Assembly (NCBI GenBank): GCA_018907035.1
Contig: JACCIC010000062.1
Coordinates: forward strand, 2,812,501-2,876,500
DNA from: Sycobia sp. Sy_11
Taxonomy: Eukaryota > Arthropoda > Insecta > Hymenoptera > Epichrysomallidae
DNA: 64,000 nt
Direction: 5' to 3'
Position 1 is the first letter of the stretch. Every line of letters begins with the position of its first letter. This document shows positions 52,722 to 63,719 of this stretch, piece after piece. Under the pieces are notes generated by a model. The model was not told where the DNA came from and did no database searches. It was given only the letters and a program-made list of their open reading frames with translations. The position numbers and the translations under genes are program-made.

Positions 52722-55700
52722 TCACGGTGGTATCTTATCTAGATTGTTATATCTTTTACGAAGATCCTTAATATGAATATGTTTAATAATTTGACCTTTA
52801 TTATCTTTCAGGTCGTATATAACTGGCGATACCTTCCTGAAAATAGTATACGGACCCAGATATTTTGGAGCTAATTTTGCGTTAAACGCGTCTAATTTAT
52901 TAGATAATTCGTGTGAGCGTTTATATACATAATCGCCGATTTCCGGGTTCCATTTTCGACGGTTTTGATCATAGTAATGTTTTTGTTTTTGGAAGCTCCG
53001 AGCTAATTGACTTTGTACAAGTTCTATTGTCTCTTGTATTTTTTTTATCCGATTCTCGGCTGTAATATTACAAGTTTGACCAAATTTTTGGACAAGAGAC
53101 CCGGGTGCTCTTAATTCTCTTCCAAAATTTATGTAAGCGGGTGTAAATCCCGTTGTTTCGGATGTAGCGGTATTATATGCGAATTGTAGCTCGAGTAAAT
53201 AGCAATCCCATGTTCGATGATTTTTCTCTATGTATTGAGAAATCATGGTTTTTATTACTTTATTTGCTCGCTCTACTGGATTACACTGCGGCGTATACGG
53301 TGGTGTTTTTCTATGAGTTATTCCAGATTTTGATAGCATTTCCGTAAATTCTTTTGACACGAATTGTCGTCCATTATCGGAAATTATAATTTTCGGGCAT
53401 CCAAAACGTAGAATGACTTGCTGTTTAACTGCCAGCGTTATAGCTTCGGCAGTCGCTTTTCGTAAGGGTTTTAATTCTACCCACTTTGTTAATTTATCCT
53501 GCATGACTAACAGCCAGGTGTTCAATCTTGACGATCTTGGGAGTGGTCCTATAAGATCAACGGCCACGATATCCCAAGGCTGTTCGACTAACGTCGCATG
53601 CAATTTTCCAGCCGGTGATTGTTGTTGAGATTTAAATTGATGACAATTCTCGCAGTTTCTTACATAGTTTGTAGTCATCCGGAGCATTCCAGGCCAGTAA
53701 TAACTTTTGGATATCTTCACCAGAGTTTTCGAAATTCCTAGATGACCGGCAGTAGGATCGTTATGTACTTCGTTTAGTACTCTATGTTGCTCGGATTTCG
53801 GTACACAGATCTTCCATTGCAAATTTTCACTCGTATCATTGAAGTCTAATGTGTGTAAAATATGCTTATATAATCTGCCATTAATGATACAAAAATCGGG
53901 GTAGTTTTCAGGATCACTCTCCACATTTTTGTACATTTTTTCGTACCAATCTGCTATTTTAATTGTAGTTGCTTCGACGGCTAGCGGCTGTCGAGATAAA
54001 GTATCGGCTAATAAATTATCTTTACCAGGACGATATTTAATTTCGAAATCGTACTGGCTTAATTCAAGTGCCCAGCGGGCTAATCGACCGGAAGGATTCT
54101 CTATGTTATTAAGCCATTTCAGCGATTGATGGTCGGTGAGTACAATAAAATGATATCCTTCAAGATAATCTCGAAATTTCCACACACCCCATTTAATTGC
54201 TAGACATTCTAGCTCAGTGGCGGAATAGTTTTTTTCGGCTGGGGAGAGTGTTCGACTTGCAAAGGCGATGACTCGTTCGTTGTTCTCATATGCTTGAGTA
54301 AGCGCAGCTCCCAATCCTTCTTTACTGGCATCCGTTTGCAGGATAAACGGACGGCTCCAGTCTGGACAGGAAAGGATGGGTGCGTTTGTGAGAAGCTGCT
54401 TGATTTTGTCAAATGCATCTTGCTCGGTTTCTCCCCAGGTCCACTTAGCTTTTTTTCTAGTAAGTCGATGTAGTGGTGCGGCAACATTCGAGATATCTTT
54501 AAGAAATCGTCTGTACCATGATATTAGACCCATAAATCGCTGAATTTCTTTCATGTTTTTCGGTGGTGCTAAATTTAGTACAGCAGCCACCTTTTCCGGA
54601 TCGGTTTGTAGACCGTTTTTGTCTACAATATGTCCTAAATATTTTAGACTTGAGCGGGCGAAATGGCATTTATCCGGATTAGGTTTTAATTTCGCTATTC
54701 TTAATCGGTTGAAAACTTCTTTTAATTTTTGTAGATGTTCCTCAAACGTAGACGAGACTACTACGATGTCGTCTAGATATGCGAAAGCATACGGAGCCAT
54801 TTCTGGAGTAATCACTCTGTCTAAGAGTCGTTGGAAGGTAGCCGGTGCTGAGTGTAAGCCAAACGGCATTACATTGAATTCATATAGGCCTTTTCCGGCG
54901 ACGGTGAAGGCAGTGACAGGACGGCTTTCCGGTGTTAGAGCTACTTGCCAATATCCATTTTTCAAATCTAATGTGGATAGATATCGGGCTCCTCTTAGCT
55001 TGTCTAGTGTCGCATTAATTTGTGGAAGAGGATAAGCGTCTTTCTTTGTAACTTTATTTACTTTTCTGAAGTCCACACAGAATCGTGCTTTTCCGTCCTT
55101 CTTTTTTACAATAACGACTGGTGAACTCCACGGACTGTTTGACGGTTGAATTACGTTTTCGTTTAGCATTTTATCAACTTCCTGATTGATGATTTCTTGC
55201 ATGGCCGGATTTCTTGGCCGATATTTCTGTTTAATAGGTGTTTTTTCTTCCACGACGATTTCGTGTTGCAGGAGCGGAGTAGGACCTTTGATAAAGTTAA
55301 ATTTATCCATCTCTGTTTTTAAAAATTTTTCTAATCGCTGACGTTCGGTTGGATTTAAATTCTGTAGTCCGTACGGTGTATCAATTGTACATACCTGATG
55401 TATTTGATTGTTTACTGATTTATTTATTTCACAGTTGTTTAATATTATACGGATTTCAAGTTTTTTTAGAGTATCCATACCTAAGAGCATAGGATGGCTT
55501 AATCCATTCATTACTAAAAATTTTTGTTGAAATCTTTTTCCTTGTACATATATTGGTCCATAAATATTTCTTCCAAGGCTTATTTCTGAGCCATTTGCCA
55601 AGACTGCAATTCGATTACTTGGCTCAGTATGCCATCCGAATTTCATACAGATTTCACTCAATTGTTCACTCACATAGGAACTTACTGATCCCGTATCCAA

Positions 55701-55844
55701 AAGGGCTGACACTTCGTAATCGCCAATCATTACTCTTACAAAATGTCTGTTGTCAGTTTCTATTTCTAATTGTTGTTGTTGGGCCGAGCTAGGTTCGGTG
55801 TGGGCTCGGCCCTCCTGGCGTTTCCCGACGGGTGACACTTGCAA
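52722..55844 (-). CDS. pol: Gypsy-type Pol polyprotein (PR-RT-RNaseH-IN), intact
   Basis: 1040 codons without a break, a usual length for a gypsy Pol. Domains in order: aspartic protease, DTG at residues 50-52 and LLGMD at 120-124; reverse transcriptase, TLDLKNGYW (D293), MPFGLHSAPATFQ and the YLDD box at 356-359; RNase H, QTDAS (D504), TELE near 544, LTDHQSL (D571) and LADTLSR (D614); integrase, zinc-binding H694/H701/C731/C734, then D763 (AVDLIG), D823 (ISDNG) and E858 (NPVER); GPY/F module at 997-999 (LGPYT). All catalytic residues are present, so the enzyme set looks functional. The frame is -1 relative to the last gag segment and overlaps it (55844-55766), suggesting expression by -1 ribosomal frameshifting. 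The ATG at 55844 is the first in frame and need not be the real start of the fusion. Confidence 0.95.
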   Translation of the reverse strand: MQVSPVGKRQEGRAHTEPSSAQQQQLEIETDNRHFVRVMIGDYEVSALLDTGSVSSYVSEQLSEICMKFGWHTEPSNRIAVLANGSEISLGRNIYGPIYVQGKRFQQKFLVMNGLSHPMLLGMDTLKKLEIRIILNNCEINKSVNNQIHQVCTIDTPYGLQNLNPTERQRLEKFLKTEMDKFNFIKGPTPLLQHEIVVEEKTPIKQKYRPRNPAMQEIINQEVDKMLNENVIQPSNSPWSSPVVIVKKKDGKARFCVDFRKVNKVTKKDAYPLPQINATLDKLRGARYLSTLDLKNGYWQVALTPESRPVTAFTVAGKGLYEFNVMPFGLHSAPATFQRLLDRVITPEMAPYAFAYLDDIVVVSSTFEEHLQKLKEVFNRLRIAKLKPNPDKCHFARSSLKYLGHIVDKNGLQTDPEKVAAVLNLAPPKNMKEIQRFMGLISWYRRFLKDISNVAAPLHRLTRKKAKWTWGETEQDAFDKIKQLLTNAPILSCPDWSRPFILQTDASKEGLGAALTQAYENNERVIAFASRTLSPAEKNYSATELECLAIKWGVWKFRDYLEGYHFIVLTDHQSLKWLNNIENPSGRLARWALELSQYDFEIKYRPGKDNLLADTLSRQPLAVEATTIKIADWYEKMYKNVESDPENYPDFCIINGRLYKHILHTLDFNDTSENLQWKICVPKSEQHRVLNEVHNDPTAGHLGISKTLVKISKSYYWPGMLRMTTNYVRNCENCHQFKSQQQSPAGKLHATLVEQPWDIVAVDLIGPLPRSSRLNTWLLVMQDKLTKWVELKPLRKATAEAITLAVKQQVILRFGCPKIIISDNGRQFVSKEFTEMLSKSGITHRKTPPYTPQCNPVERANKVIKTMISQYIEKNHRTWDCYLLELQFAYNTATSETTGFTPAYINFGRELRAPGSLVQKFGQTCNITAENRIKKIQETIELVQSQLARSFQKQKHYYDQNRRKWNPEIGDYVYKRSHELSNKLDAFNAKLAPKYLGPYTIFRKVSPVIYDLKDNKGQIIKHIHIKDLRKRYNNLDKIPP

Positions 55845-56932
55845 TCACGAGTGTATACATTATCACGACCACAATATGAACAAAAGATCTTTTGCTGGTT
55901 TGTGCACTTAAACGATCGTGGCCCGTTTGTTTGCACTTCCAGCAACACTTAGTTCGGTCGTATACTGAAGCAATTTTATTGTTAAAATTATTTACTCGGA
56001 TCTCCGGTTTTCTTGTTTTATATTCAGGTGTGGAGGTGTGATTTTTTCGTAATTTTCTGTCTTTCACGACTGTTTTTTGGTTCCAGATACTCTTCTACTT
56101 GTGAACGATATCTGACGTTGTTTTGACGTCATCACGACGAATATGTAATCTATATTCGGCGAGCATATTGTAGTACATTGTTTCGGTTTTCTGTTCCTCC
56201 GAAAAACCTCCTCGACGTCTCATTAGTGTAATTAATGAATTATCGAATGCACGAATGTCTTCATTAGGTTCTTGTTACACGATTATGGATCTGTCGATCA
56301 AGATTTCGACGTTCGCTAGGTGACAAGTAGAATTTTCTCAACCCTTCTTCTAATTCCGAGAACGTTTTAAAATTTGAGGCATAATTTCTATGCCATAATT
56401 GTGCATCACCTCGCAATAGTTCCGGGAATCCATTCAAAATTTGTTGTTCGGATAAATTATATGCTCTTTTCAACTCATGGATCCTTTCGAGGAAAGAGTG
56501 TAGGTTTTTGCCATCAAAGTGACAATTCCACTTTCTCATTTGGTCCATCACTTTGGCGTTTTCTTGTGCAGCCGACGGTTGTTGCACGTATACAGTAGCA
56601 GGCGGAGTGCTAAAAGGTGTGTTCGCAGCTTGGTGTGCCATGACTGGACTGGACGTTGATGCAACTGCTTGTTGGTTTAATAGTTGTATACGTAATTGAC
56701 GAAATTCTTCCTCAATTTCTTCAAGATCTTGAGTTCGATTTACATCTTCGTTGAAGTCTTTTTCGTCTTCTGGTTTGTCGAAAAAGAGCTCCGGGTGAGC
56801 TCGTACATATGAAATTAAATTTTGTCGCAATACGCTTTTGTACCTTCTATTGGTAAATTGTTTTTAACGAGTTCTCTTTCAATTTGCTCTTTTGTTAGTT
56901 TATAAGATCCAGCTTACGCGTGGTTTTGCCAT
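55766..56932 (-). pseudogene. gag: Gypsy-type gag, frame-disrupted
   Basis: The probable start codon is at 56932 (MAKPR...), but at least three frame changes interrupt the reading. The longest open piece (56830-56264) carries a capsid-like segment: WNCHFDGKNLHSFLERIHEL, QQILNGFPELLRGDAQLWH and GLRKFYLSPSERR. Downstream pieces have a nucleocapsid region with zinc knuckles: CWKCKQTGH in one frame and FCSYCGRDNVYTRDC in the next, where the expected His of the second knuckle reads Val. As the LTRs are almost identical and pol is intact, the frameshifts may be young mutations or assembly errors. Confidence 0.85.
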
Positions 56933-57300
56933 TTTAGCAAGATTTGAAATTTATATATTTGTAAAAAAAATATTACTGTGTATAATATTTTAATGCTTTC
57001 TGAGATGGAAAAAATAATTCCTTTTTATTTTATTTATAAGAAAACTATTATCTTAGTTTTCTATTTTTCAAAACGATAAAATTTTTAAATAAATTTCGAT
57101 TTTGTATTACTTCGTGCTTCGGCTCAGCCCGCCTTAGCACCTACGTCGCTCAACCCGCCACTAGGCTCTTTTCACACAAATCGAAATACGGTTTGTTTAT
57201 AAACAATTAAAAAAAATTCCGCTTTAAAGAAATTATTCTGTAATTTCAGAAATAATAACTTTATTCAAATTAAATTTTTTTTTTTTTCGGATTTATACTA

Positions 57301-57318
57301 GTCCCTGTTCGGGCGCCA
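57301..57318 (-). other. Primer-binding site, tRNA-Lys
   Basis: Read on the - strand: TGGCGCCCGAACAGGGAC, 18 bases complementary to the 3' end of tRNA-Lys(UUU), the same site that lentiviruses use. It follows the 5' LTR end with no spacer. This fixes the LTR border at 57319. Confidence 0.9.
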
Positions 57319-57723
57319 TGTAAGTTCCTATCCCCCTCGGGATAGCCTACGCGGTATCTTCCCAGGGTAGTTTTGAGAGGGGAGGAAGTTTTTCAGATTG
57401 GACGGCGGTTTCAGGAAAATATTACACGAACACAGTATATAATTTTTTATAACAAAAAATATAAATTTATTTACGAAAAAAAATAAATCAGCTCCTCTAT
57501 CTACAGGATTCTGAAACAAATCAATATATAACACAAAAAATAATTAATAAAGGTAAACTATAGCTAGATCTATATATTTATTTGTATAAATTTTGCGCTA
57601 TTTTCCGCAATGCCTCTAATATTCGGCGCTAGTTTCCGCACGAATACCGGTGTTATTTTCCACGCGGGGATTTAATGAATCGAGACAGGTTGATTTGAAA
57701 GGGAAAAAAAAATAAGGAACAAA

Positions 57724-58066
57724 CTTAACTCCGCTGGTCTTTTGAGGAGCGCCTCGCAACCAGGATCAAGAGTTAAGGGGAGAATTTCTGGTCAGGATAA
57801 GTAAACTGCTGGTCTTTTGAGGAGCGCCTCGCAACCAGGATCACGTTTACTTAAGGATAGGTAAAGTTATTAGCCGTCTGTCTTTTGAGGAGCGCCTCGC
57901 AACAGAGATCAAGCTAATAACTTCGGAGAAATTGGTAAATGTAAGGATAAGTAAACTGCTGGTCTTTGAGGAGCGCCTCGCAACCAGGATCACGTTTACT
58001 TCGGAAAGGTAAATTATTAACCGTCTGTCTTTTGAGGAGCGCCTCGCAACAGAGATCAAGTTAATA
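57724..58066 (-). repeat. Array of five conserved hairpins in the 5' LTR
   Basis: Five units at 57724-57777, 57799-57852, 57866-57921, 57949-58001 and 58015-58066. Each has, on the + strand, an outer stem, an inner 5-bp stem, CTTTT (CTTT in unit 4), GAGG-AGCG-CCTC, GCA, the inner 3' arm and GATCA plus one base. The core is invariant while the stems covary: inner CTGGT/ACCAG in units 1, 2, 4 and TCTGT/ACAGA in units 3, 5; outer CTTAACTC/GAGTTAAG, AAGTAAAC/GTTTACTT, GTTATTAGC/GCTAATAAC and TATTAAC/GTTAATA. Units 4-5 look like a duplication of 2-3. In the RNA the loop would be CGCU closed by GAGG/CCUC. Such covariation indicates selection on RNA structure. Confidence 0.85.
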
Positions 58067-58613
58067 TTTCGGAAAGGAAAAAAGTCAGGATTAAATCGAG
58101 CTCTGGAAAGGTATTAGCTCCGGGAGGAGTTCGTGTGAAACAACTTCGGGGCAGTTGGTTCACCTGGCGAACTGCCGATTTTGCCTTTTGCGGGCCTTTT
58201 TATAGCAAAATAATCGGATAATTCCGCCGCCGCTCGTTAATTTCGGACGAGGCGCCGAATTATAATAATTATATTAATAATAACAATATTATAATAATAA
58301 CAATAGTAATCAATAATAATTATAATATTCAATAATAATTATAACAATTATTATTTTGTATTTCGTTATTATTAGCAGCCTGTGTGCTGCGTACAATAAT
58401 AATACACATATACACAAGTTTAAATATTTATATACATATATTTATACATTATGTGTACATTAAATTATTTGCTTTAGTTAATTTAATTAAATACAGCGGG
58501 TGCATTCGTTTTTGGACACCCGTTGTTTATGCTGGTATTCGCGCGTTCGCTACATTGGTTGCGGCTCAGGCTGCTCAGTGAGAGCGTGTAATAGTGTGCG
58601 TGCGGCATGTATT

Positions 58614-58684
58614 AGAGGGGATAGCGGCCGCCGGTCTAATACATTGAACGCGCGTTCTCTTGCCGCGCGCAGTGTATCCCCTCT
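58614..58684 (-). other. LTR hairpin at the 3' LTR truncation point
   Basis: A 10-bp perfect stem, AGAGGGGATA (58614-58623) with TATCCCCTCT (58675-58684), encloses a GC-rich loop. Homology with the truncated 3' LTR starts at the last base of the first arm. Confidence 0.6.
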
Positions 58685-58765
58685 ACGGCATACGCTGTAC
58701 TTAACTTAGTGGTAGAGAGAGAGACTAGATATCGCGTTCTCTCTCTACTTGTTCGAGTTTCGGCA

Positions 58766-58801
58766 GTTGCGACGACTACCTTCTTCAGTAGTCGTCGCGA
58801 C
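58766..58801 (-). other. 14-bp stem hairpin in the LTR
   Basis: GTTGCGACGACTAC pairs with GTAGTCGTCGCGAC (one G-T pair) around the 8-base loop CTTCTTCA. Present in both LTR copies (50443-50478 in the 3' one). Confidence 0.75.
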
Positions 58802-59404
58802 CTTTGCCCGGTTTTCGGTGTTTATTTGGTATATACGCGAGTCTTAATTTAATCATTATAGAAATAATATGTTTAATATATTATTTCTAATAATATTCGA
58901 TATTCTTTCTTGTAAATTTATACATCTAATTCCGTGTATGTATTGTAAAATACATCCACCAAATTAGATGTAATACTATCTCAAATTTTAACGTGTAACA
59001 TGAGTCCTTTGTTCGAAGTAAATTTGCGCGGCCATGTTTTTGGCCGTCGCAAAACTTAACTATTAGATAGATAATAAATGGAAATAGAATCGGCGAGATT
59101 CGTGTATTTATTATGGGAGGAAAGATTTCGCGTATGAAAATATGCGTTGTTCCTCTAATATCTAAATTCTAAATATACACATGTATAATGAGTAATTTGC
59201 TCGAGTCTTTTGGACAAAAGGACGAAATTAAATTTGGCATCTCGTTTTGTTCGACTGATGAGTTATAAAGCATGCGAAAGCTTCTTTCTCTTTACCAGGC
59301 CAAGACAATCCGACACGATACTCACAAAATCTGAGGGTGATGTCATTACCACACATTTGAATGTCTACGCTTCTCTTTTAGAGTTAACAGACAAAGCAAG
59401 AGAG

Positions 59405-59409
<5 letters not shown>

Positions 59410-59452
<43 letters not shown>
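59410..59452. repeat. (GA)n microsatellite
   Basis: Perfect GA run. Confidence 0.95.
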
Positions 59453-59453
<1 letters not shown>

Positions 59454-60850
59454 TAGGCAAAGGAAAGAGAGGAAAGGAGGTGAAGGTGGATAAGGGGCGG
59501 TATAGACAAGAGAGTAGAGAACATAAAGGGAGAGGATAAAAAAGGATACTACATCAATGAGCTTTTAGCCTCTCTCTACCGGTGAATTGCAGCCTGACAC
59601 AGGCACTGTCGTTTGTTTGACAGAGGTCGTAAGTACACCACAGGCTATACAATGACGTTACTGCTATCTGTCTATGCTCTCCTTCGCTCTTATTTCGTAC
59701 CTTTACGCGCTCCTTTTCCATTTCTCCCCCGTCTGCCCTCTTTTCTGAAGTATTAATTATGCAAGATAGTTTTCTATGAAACAATGTTTTATTGTTTTAT
59801 TTTTGTTGTATTAGATTGTTCAAACCACATTTTATTGTGCGTTATTTAAAGTAAATTTAAGTTAAAGAATCTCAGTCCAGGTGTTAATGTAAAATTCATA
59901 ATAATAAGTTTGTCTAAGCAATTTTTTTAAGCATAATATTCAATCATTATCCATATATATTTTTTTTTAAATGGACCGATTCGAAAAAATTATACGATTA
60001 AATAAATTCCCTTCAATTGACTTTAACAATTTGTAGCTTAAAAGTTGTACTAATTTAAAAAAACTTGTATCCAGTCATCCGTGCGAGAATAGAGCGAAAG
60101 ATCGGCTTTGGCTAATGTAAAGAATGCATAATCAGCGCAGCCAACCTCTTTGATTTTCACACCGTCTATTCCACTGGTGTTGTATGGTTATAGCGCGAGG
60201 CTTATATATACGTGAAATGCGATATCTGCGATCGGGCCAATTTCGTAAAGTGGATTCCCAGCTGGGTGCTTGGATTGTTGAAGACAATCGTGGACTTTTC
60301 GTCGTCCTCCGATGTATCGTATGGGAAAAAAGATGAAGGGAGAGAATTGGATGCTGAGTTAAGACCATTTGTATGTTACGATCGTGTTGCGTGCGACAAA
60401 TTCGCATATCGCTTTAAATAAAATAAAGAAAAACAAGCATTTTAAAAACACGAAATAATGAAACTATGCTGTAAAGTAAAAACCAACTATTTCAAAGAAT
60501 AATTATCAAAGCACGTGCATTAGATACTTAAGTTTTTTATTGCTGCGAGACTAGTGACAAATAACTGCAATTTTTAATAATTTTTATGCTAAATTTCGCT
60601 CGTTTCCAAAACAATGAGCCATTTAAAAAACTTGATATTTTGGATTAGGAAACTATTCTTGTATAAGAATTATCGTTTACGTTTTAGTTAGAATTTAAAG
60701 ATATTTAATAATAAATTTAAATTTTTAATTCATTATTTGACACTTGAAATTTTAGAGAAATGAACCGGGTATATAGCCGCGTCTACGAACTTTTGAAAGC
60801 AAGTTTGGAAAACAATTGCAATATCTGCGTTCAGATGTGGGAATGATATG

Positions 60851-60870
60851 TTTTTTTTTTTTTTTTTTTT
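60851..60870. repeat. Poly-T tract
   Basis: Run of about 20 T. Confidence 0.85.
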
Positions 60871-63342
60871 AATTCAACTAAACGCGAAAGTTTCTCGCTG
60901 TAAAGTTATCTAAGTTTAGAGAACGATAACGGGCTTCTATCCTGCAATTCACATCGCTTCCTTTCCCGAGCTTAAATCTGCTTAAACGTTGAAATATCCA
61001 ACGGCGTGCAAACAAAAAGGTGTTTACTTTGTACGGCATAATACCAATGGCGCGTGGATTATCGCCGATAAGGCTGCAGAGAATTTATTCGACGGACTCA
61101 AAGCTCATATATAGAACCAAGAGCTCGCGCTCGCGTTCTCGCGATACACGTTAGTGATACGGCGAGCGGTTAGCAAATCTCATAGATTACTTCTTATAAT
61201 CCAGGATTGCGCGGAGGCGCGTCCTGCATCCGTGGCGTGTGCAGGTTATTATTACGCGTCTCGTTTGTGTACGCGGGGGGAAAAATCGCGTTACACCGGG
61301 CGCGTCTGGGAAATGTATAATATCTATATATGGTAAAAAAATTGCACGGAGCGCTGCATTTTTAAATGAAACATCGACGAGAATTGAGATGGGCTGTCGT
61401 TCTTTGGCTGGGGTTTGACGAGTTTGAATCCTTAATTTTTAGTCGTACTCTTTGGAAAATTTTACCAGTTGTAGGAAATCGCGTGGAATTTTGTGATAGA
61501 CGACGTTTCAAGAATAATGACATAAATATATTATTTAATAAAACTTTCTTAATAAATAGTCTTAGAAACTGCCTTGTTGCACGACATTTTTATTGTAAAA
61601 ATGAAAATAATTATTTTCAAAATTAATAAAAATAAAAGAGAATTGCGATAGTAAATATATAAATATAATTACAAAATGTTACCTTGTATGTCTAAGGGAA
61701 AGATAGATTTTTAAAATGTAGTTATTGATAGCCGCATATCCCTTTTATTCGAGGCTTAACAACTAAGTAATATATACAATGTCTAAAAGATTATAATATG
61801 TTATGTTTTATAATTGAATATATTTTTATAATTTCAATGAAAGATAGATTTCTCTAACTATTTATAAAATCATTTTAACTATAAATATTATAAATTAAGA
61901 TTATATTGTTTATTTAAATTTTCGTCTGGTTATTTCATTGTTTAAATTGCATACCATATTAAATAGTTGATGAATATTACTTTTAATAATTTTGTAATCT
62001 TGTGTCAAGTTGTTTTTGAATATTTGAATATTTGAAGTATTCAGATAGTGGATATGTGTTATATTAAATGTTACGTCACATCAATTATAACATTTTTGTG
62101 TTTGCTTTGTTAGTATTCATTTGTGTTTGAGCTTCTCATGTCTTATTCTATATCGTTTAAACGTTATTGAATCCTTTCTCTTGAAAATGTTACAACTGAA
62201 TTTGCTTTAATTACGAGAGTTTTTTCCCCAATGCAGTTTTTATTTATTAGCATTGTATTCCAAGCAATTATTCTATTTCTATTAAATGAATCTTTGATCT
62301 CATTTTTAGACATTTTTATTTGCTGATATTTGTTCTGTATTACATTAATTAATTGGCACATTATCTTTACAGCTATGCTTGTTGCATTCGTTTTCAGAGG
62401 TGTGCGGTAGTAGTGGTGTAGTAAATAAGGGTTTTTAAGACAGATGATTAAGTCGATATAGAAAAGTAAAAGAAAAGTTTTAAGTTTACATTTTGCATAT
62501 CATTGAATTAGTAAGACAATCTTTTACAATGCATTAATGTAATTTCGTAACGTTTATCCATTTACACTCAAAAGTAATGAAACTGATTTTATTCATATTT
62601 TTCGAGCTTTTGAATTAATGCTAAAATTTCTCTTTATTTATAACCAAGATATGAAATTAGTTCATTTAAAAAAACATAATACATACAGTTGAAAAATGAC
62701 ATTTTTCTTTTCCTCTTTTAACGCGCAAAATGTAGGGGTTTATCGTATATGGAGCTTAAATTTGAAATATCTGCAAGTGCACAGTTCTATACGCGGTATA
62801 CGTAAGTAGCAAAAGGAAGCCGCAGCGAATGTGGAACATCTTGCGAAAGCCATGTAGGAATGCGAAACAGGATGTGTGATTCCTTTTAAGTAATGACGTT
62901 CTTACTCTTCGCAGTTCAGAAATAAACGATTTCTGCCGATCCTTTTTTTTGCACAACGCGCTCTCTTTTTTTTCCTCGATATGAAATATTTTTCCTCCGG
63001 AGCGAGCGTCCATTCGTCAAAGTATTATACGTTCGTACGAGGACGAAGATATCATCCGCTTATATGGGGTATCGGTGCAAATTTTATATGTTCCGCAATG
63101 ATGGGGCGGGTACGGATGAGAATAAGCTACGCGAGGAGATTACACGATGAACAAAAGTGTCGTGGAAGTTTTAATCCAGCGTAGCCGAATCGACACAGTG
63201 AATAACGATTGCGATTTGTTTCTCGGCGTACATTAAATATTCCGTTTATATGCTTATTTCTTTTACGAATTCTAGACGATTTTCATAGAACTGTGAAACG
63301 TACGAGCATGTTTTATGAATTTTATCCGTTACTTTGATTTGT

Positions 63343-63347
<5 letters not shown>

Positions 63348-63392
<45 letters not shown>
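63348..63392. repeat. (TA)n microsatellite
   Basis: TA run with one interruption. Confidence 0.95.
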
Positions 63393-63394
<2 letters not shown>

Positions 63395-63719
63395 CATTCT
63401 TATCGATTCTGATGGCAAAATCGATAAGGAGATGAAAGAAATTTGCCTAAGCTACCTGTTACACAGAGGAATCAAAATTCAATATTCAGACGCTGGTTGG
63501 TTGACTGTATGCAAATTCGCAGAATCATAAGCAATAACATGCTCCAATTGGCTTATGAAGTTTATAAGAAATGCTAATTATATTTCTGCCACAGTAATGA
63601 AAAAAGATATTTATTACTAAATATTTATTAAAAATATCGTCAATCGAGGTCACATATTTTTACAACGGTTTTCAATAAATTTTTTAAGAATTTTCTAACC
63701 GGTTTAAAATGACGAACGT

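Larger units (their letters stand above)
50301..59051 (-). mobile_element. Gypsy-type LTR retrotransposon with two extra ORFs
   Basis: Complete in order on the - strand: 5' LTR (59051-57319), tRNA-Lys primer-binding site, gag (frame-broken), pol (intact), ORF3, ORF4, polypurine tract, truncated 3' LTR (50728-50301). The domain order PR-RT-RNaseH-IN places it in Ty3/gypsy (Metaviridae-type). The Lys primer site and very long LTR recall the Osvaldo/Ulysses group of Drosophila; that placement is inference. The shared 428 bp of the two LTRs differ at one base by eye (A at 50531, C at 58854), so the insertion is recent. It has no env-like gene: neither extra ORF shows a signal peptide or a membrane segment. 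It lies antisense to the zinc-finger gene, if the latter's intron extends this far. Confidence 0.93.
57319..59051 (-). repeat. 5' LTR of the gypsy-type element (1733 bp)
   Basis: Bounded by TG (TGCGACGGCC at 59051) and CA (GGAACTTACA at 57319) in element orientation, with the primer-binding site directly after it. Unusually long for a gypsy element. It contains several hairpins (58766-58801, 58494-58525, 58614-58684) and the five-hairpin array at 57724-58066. Short frames inside are not coding. The boundary is inferred from the primer site and from the end of the shared repeat, because the 3' copy is incomplete. Confidence 0.85.

Noticed and set aside
57724..58066. CRISPR-like appearance of regularly spaced palindromic repeats
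   Set aside because: Eukaryotic LTR context, spacers are complementary stem arms and not unique spacers, no cas genes.
57724..58066. Hammerhead-type ribozyme (retrozyme-like) interpretation of the hairpins
   Set aside because: The hammerhead core words CUGAUGA and GAAA are missing in the expected places on either strand; I recognise no other ribozyme core.
60132..60421. Overlapping 91-codon (-) and 69-codon (+) frames
   Set aside because: No domain, no conserved-looking motif, opposite frames of the same DNA; treated as chance.
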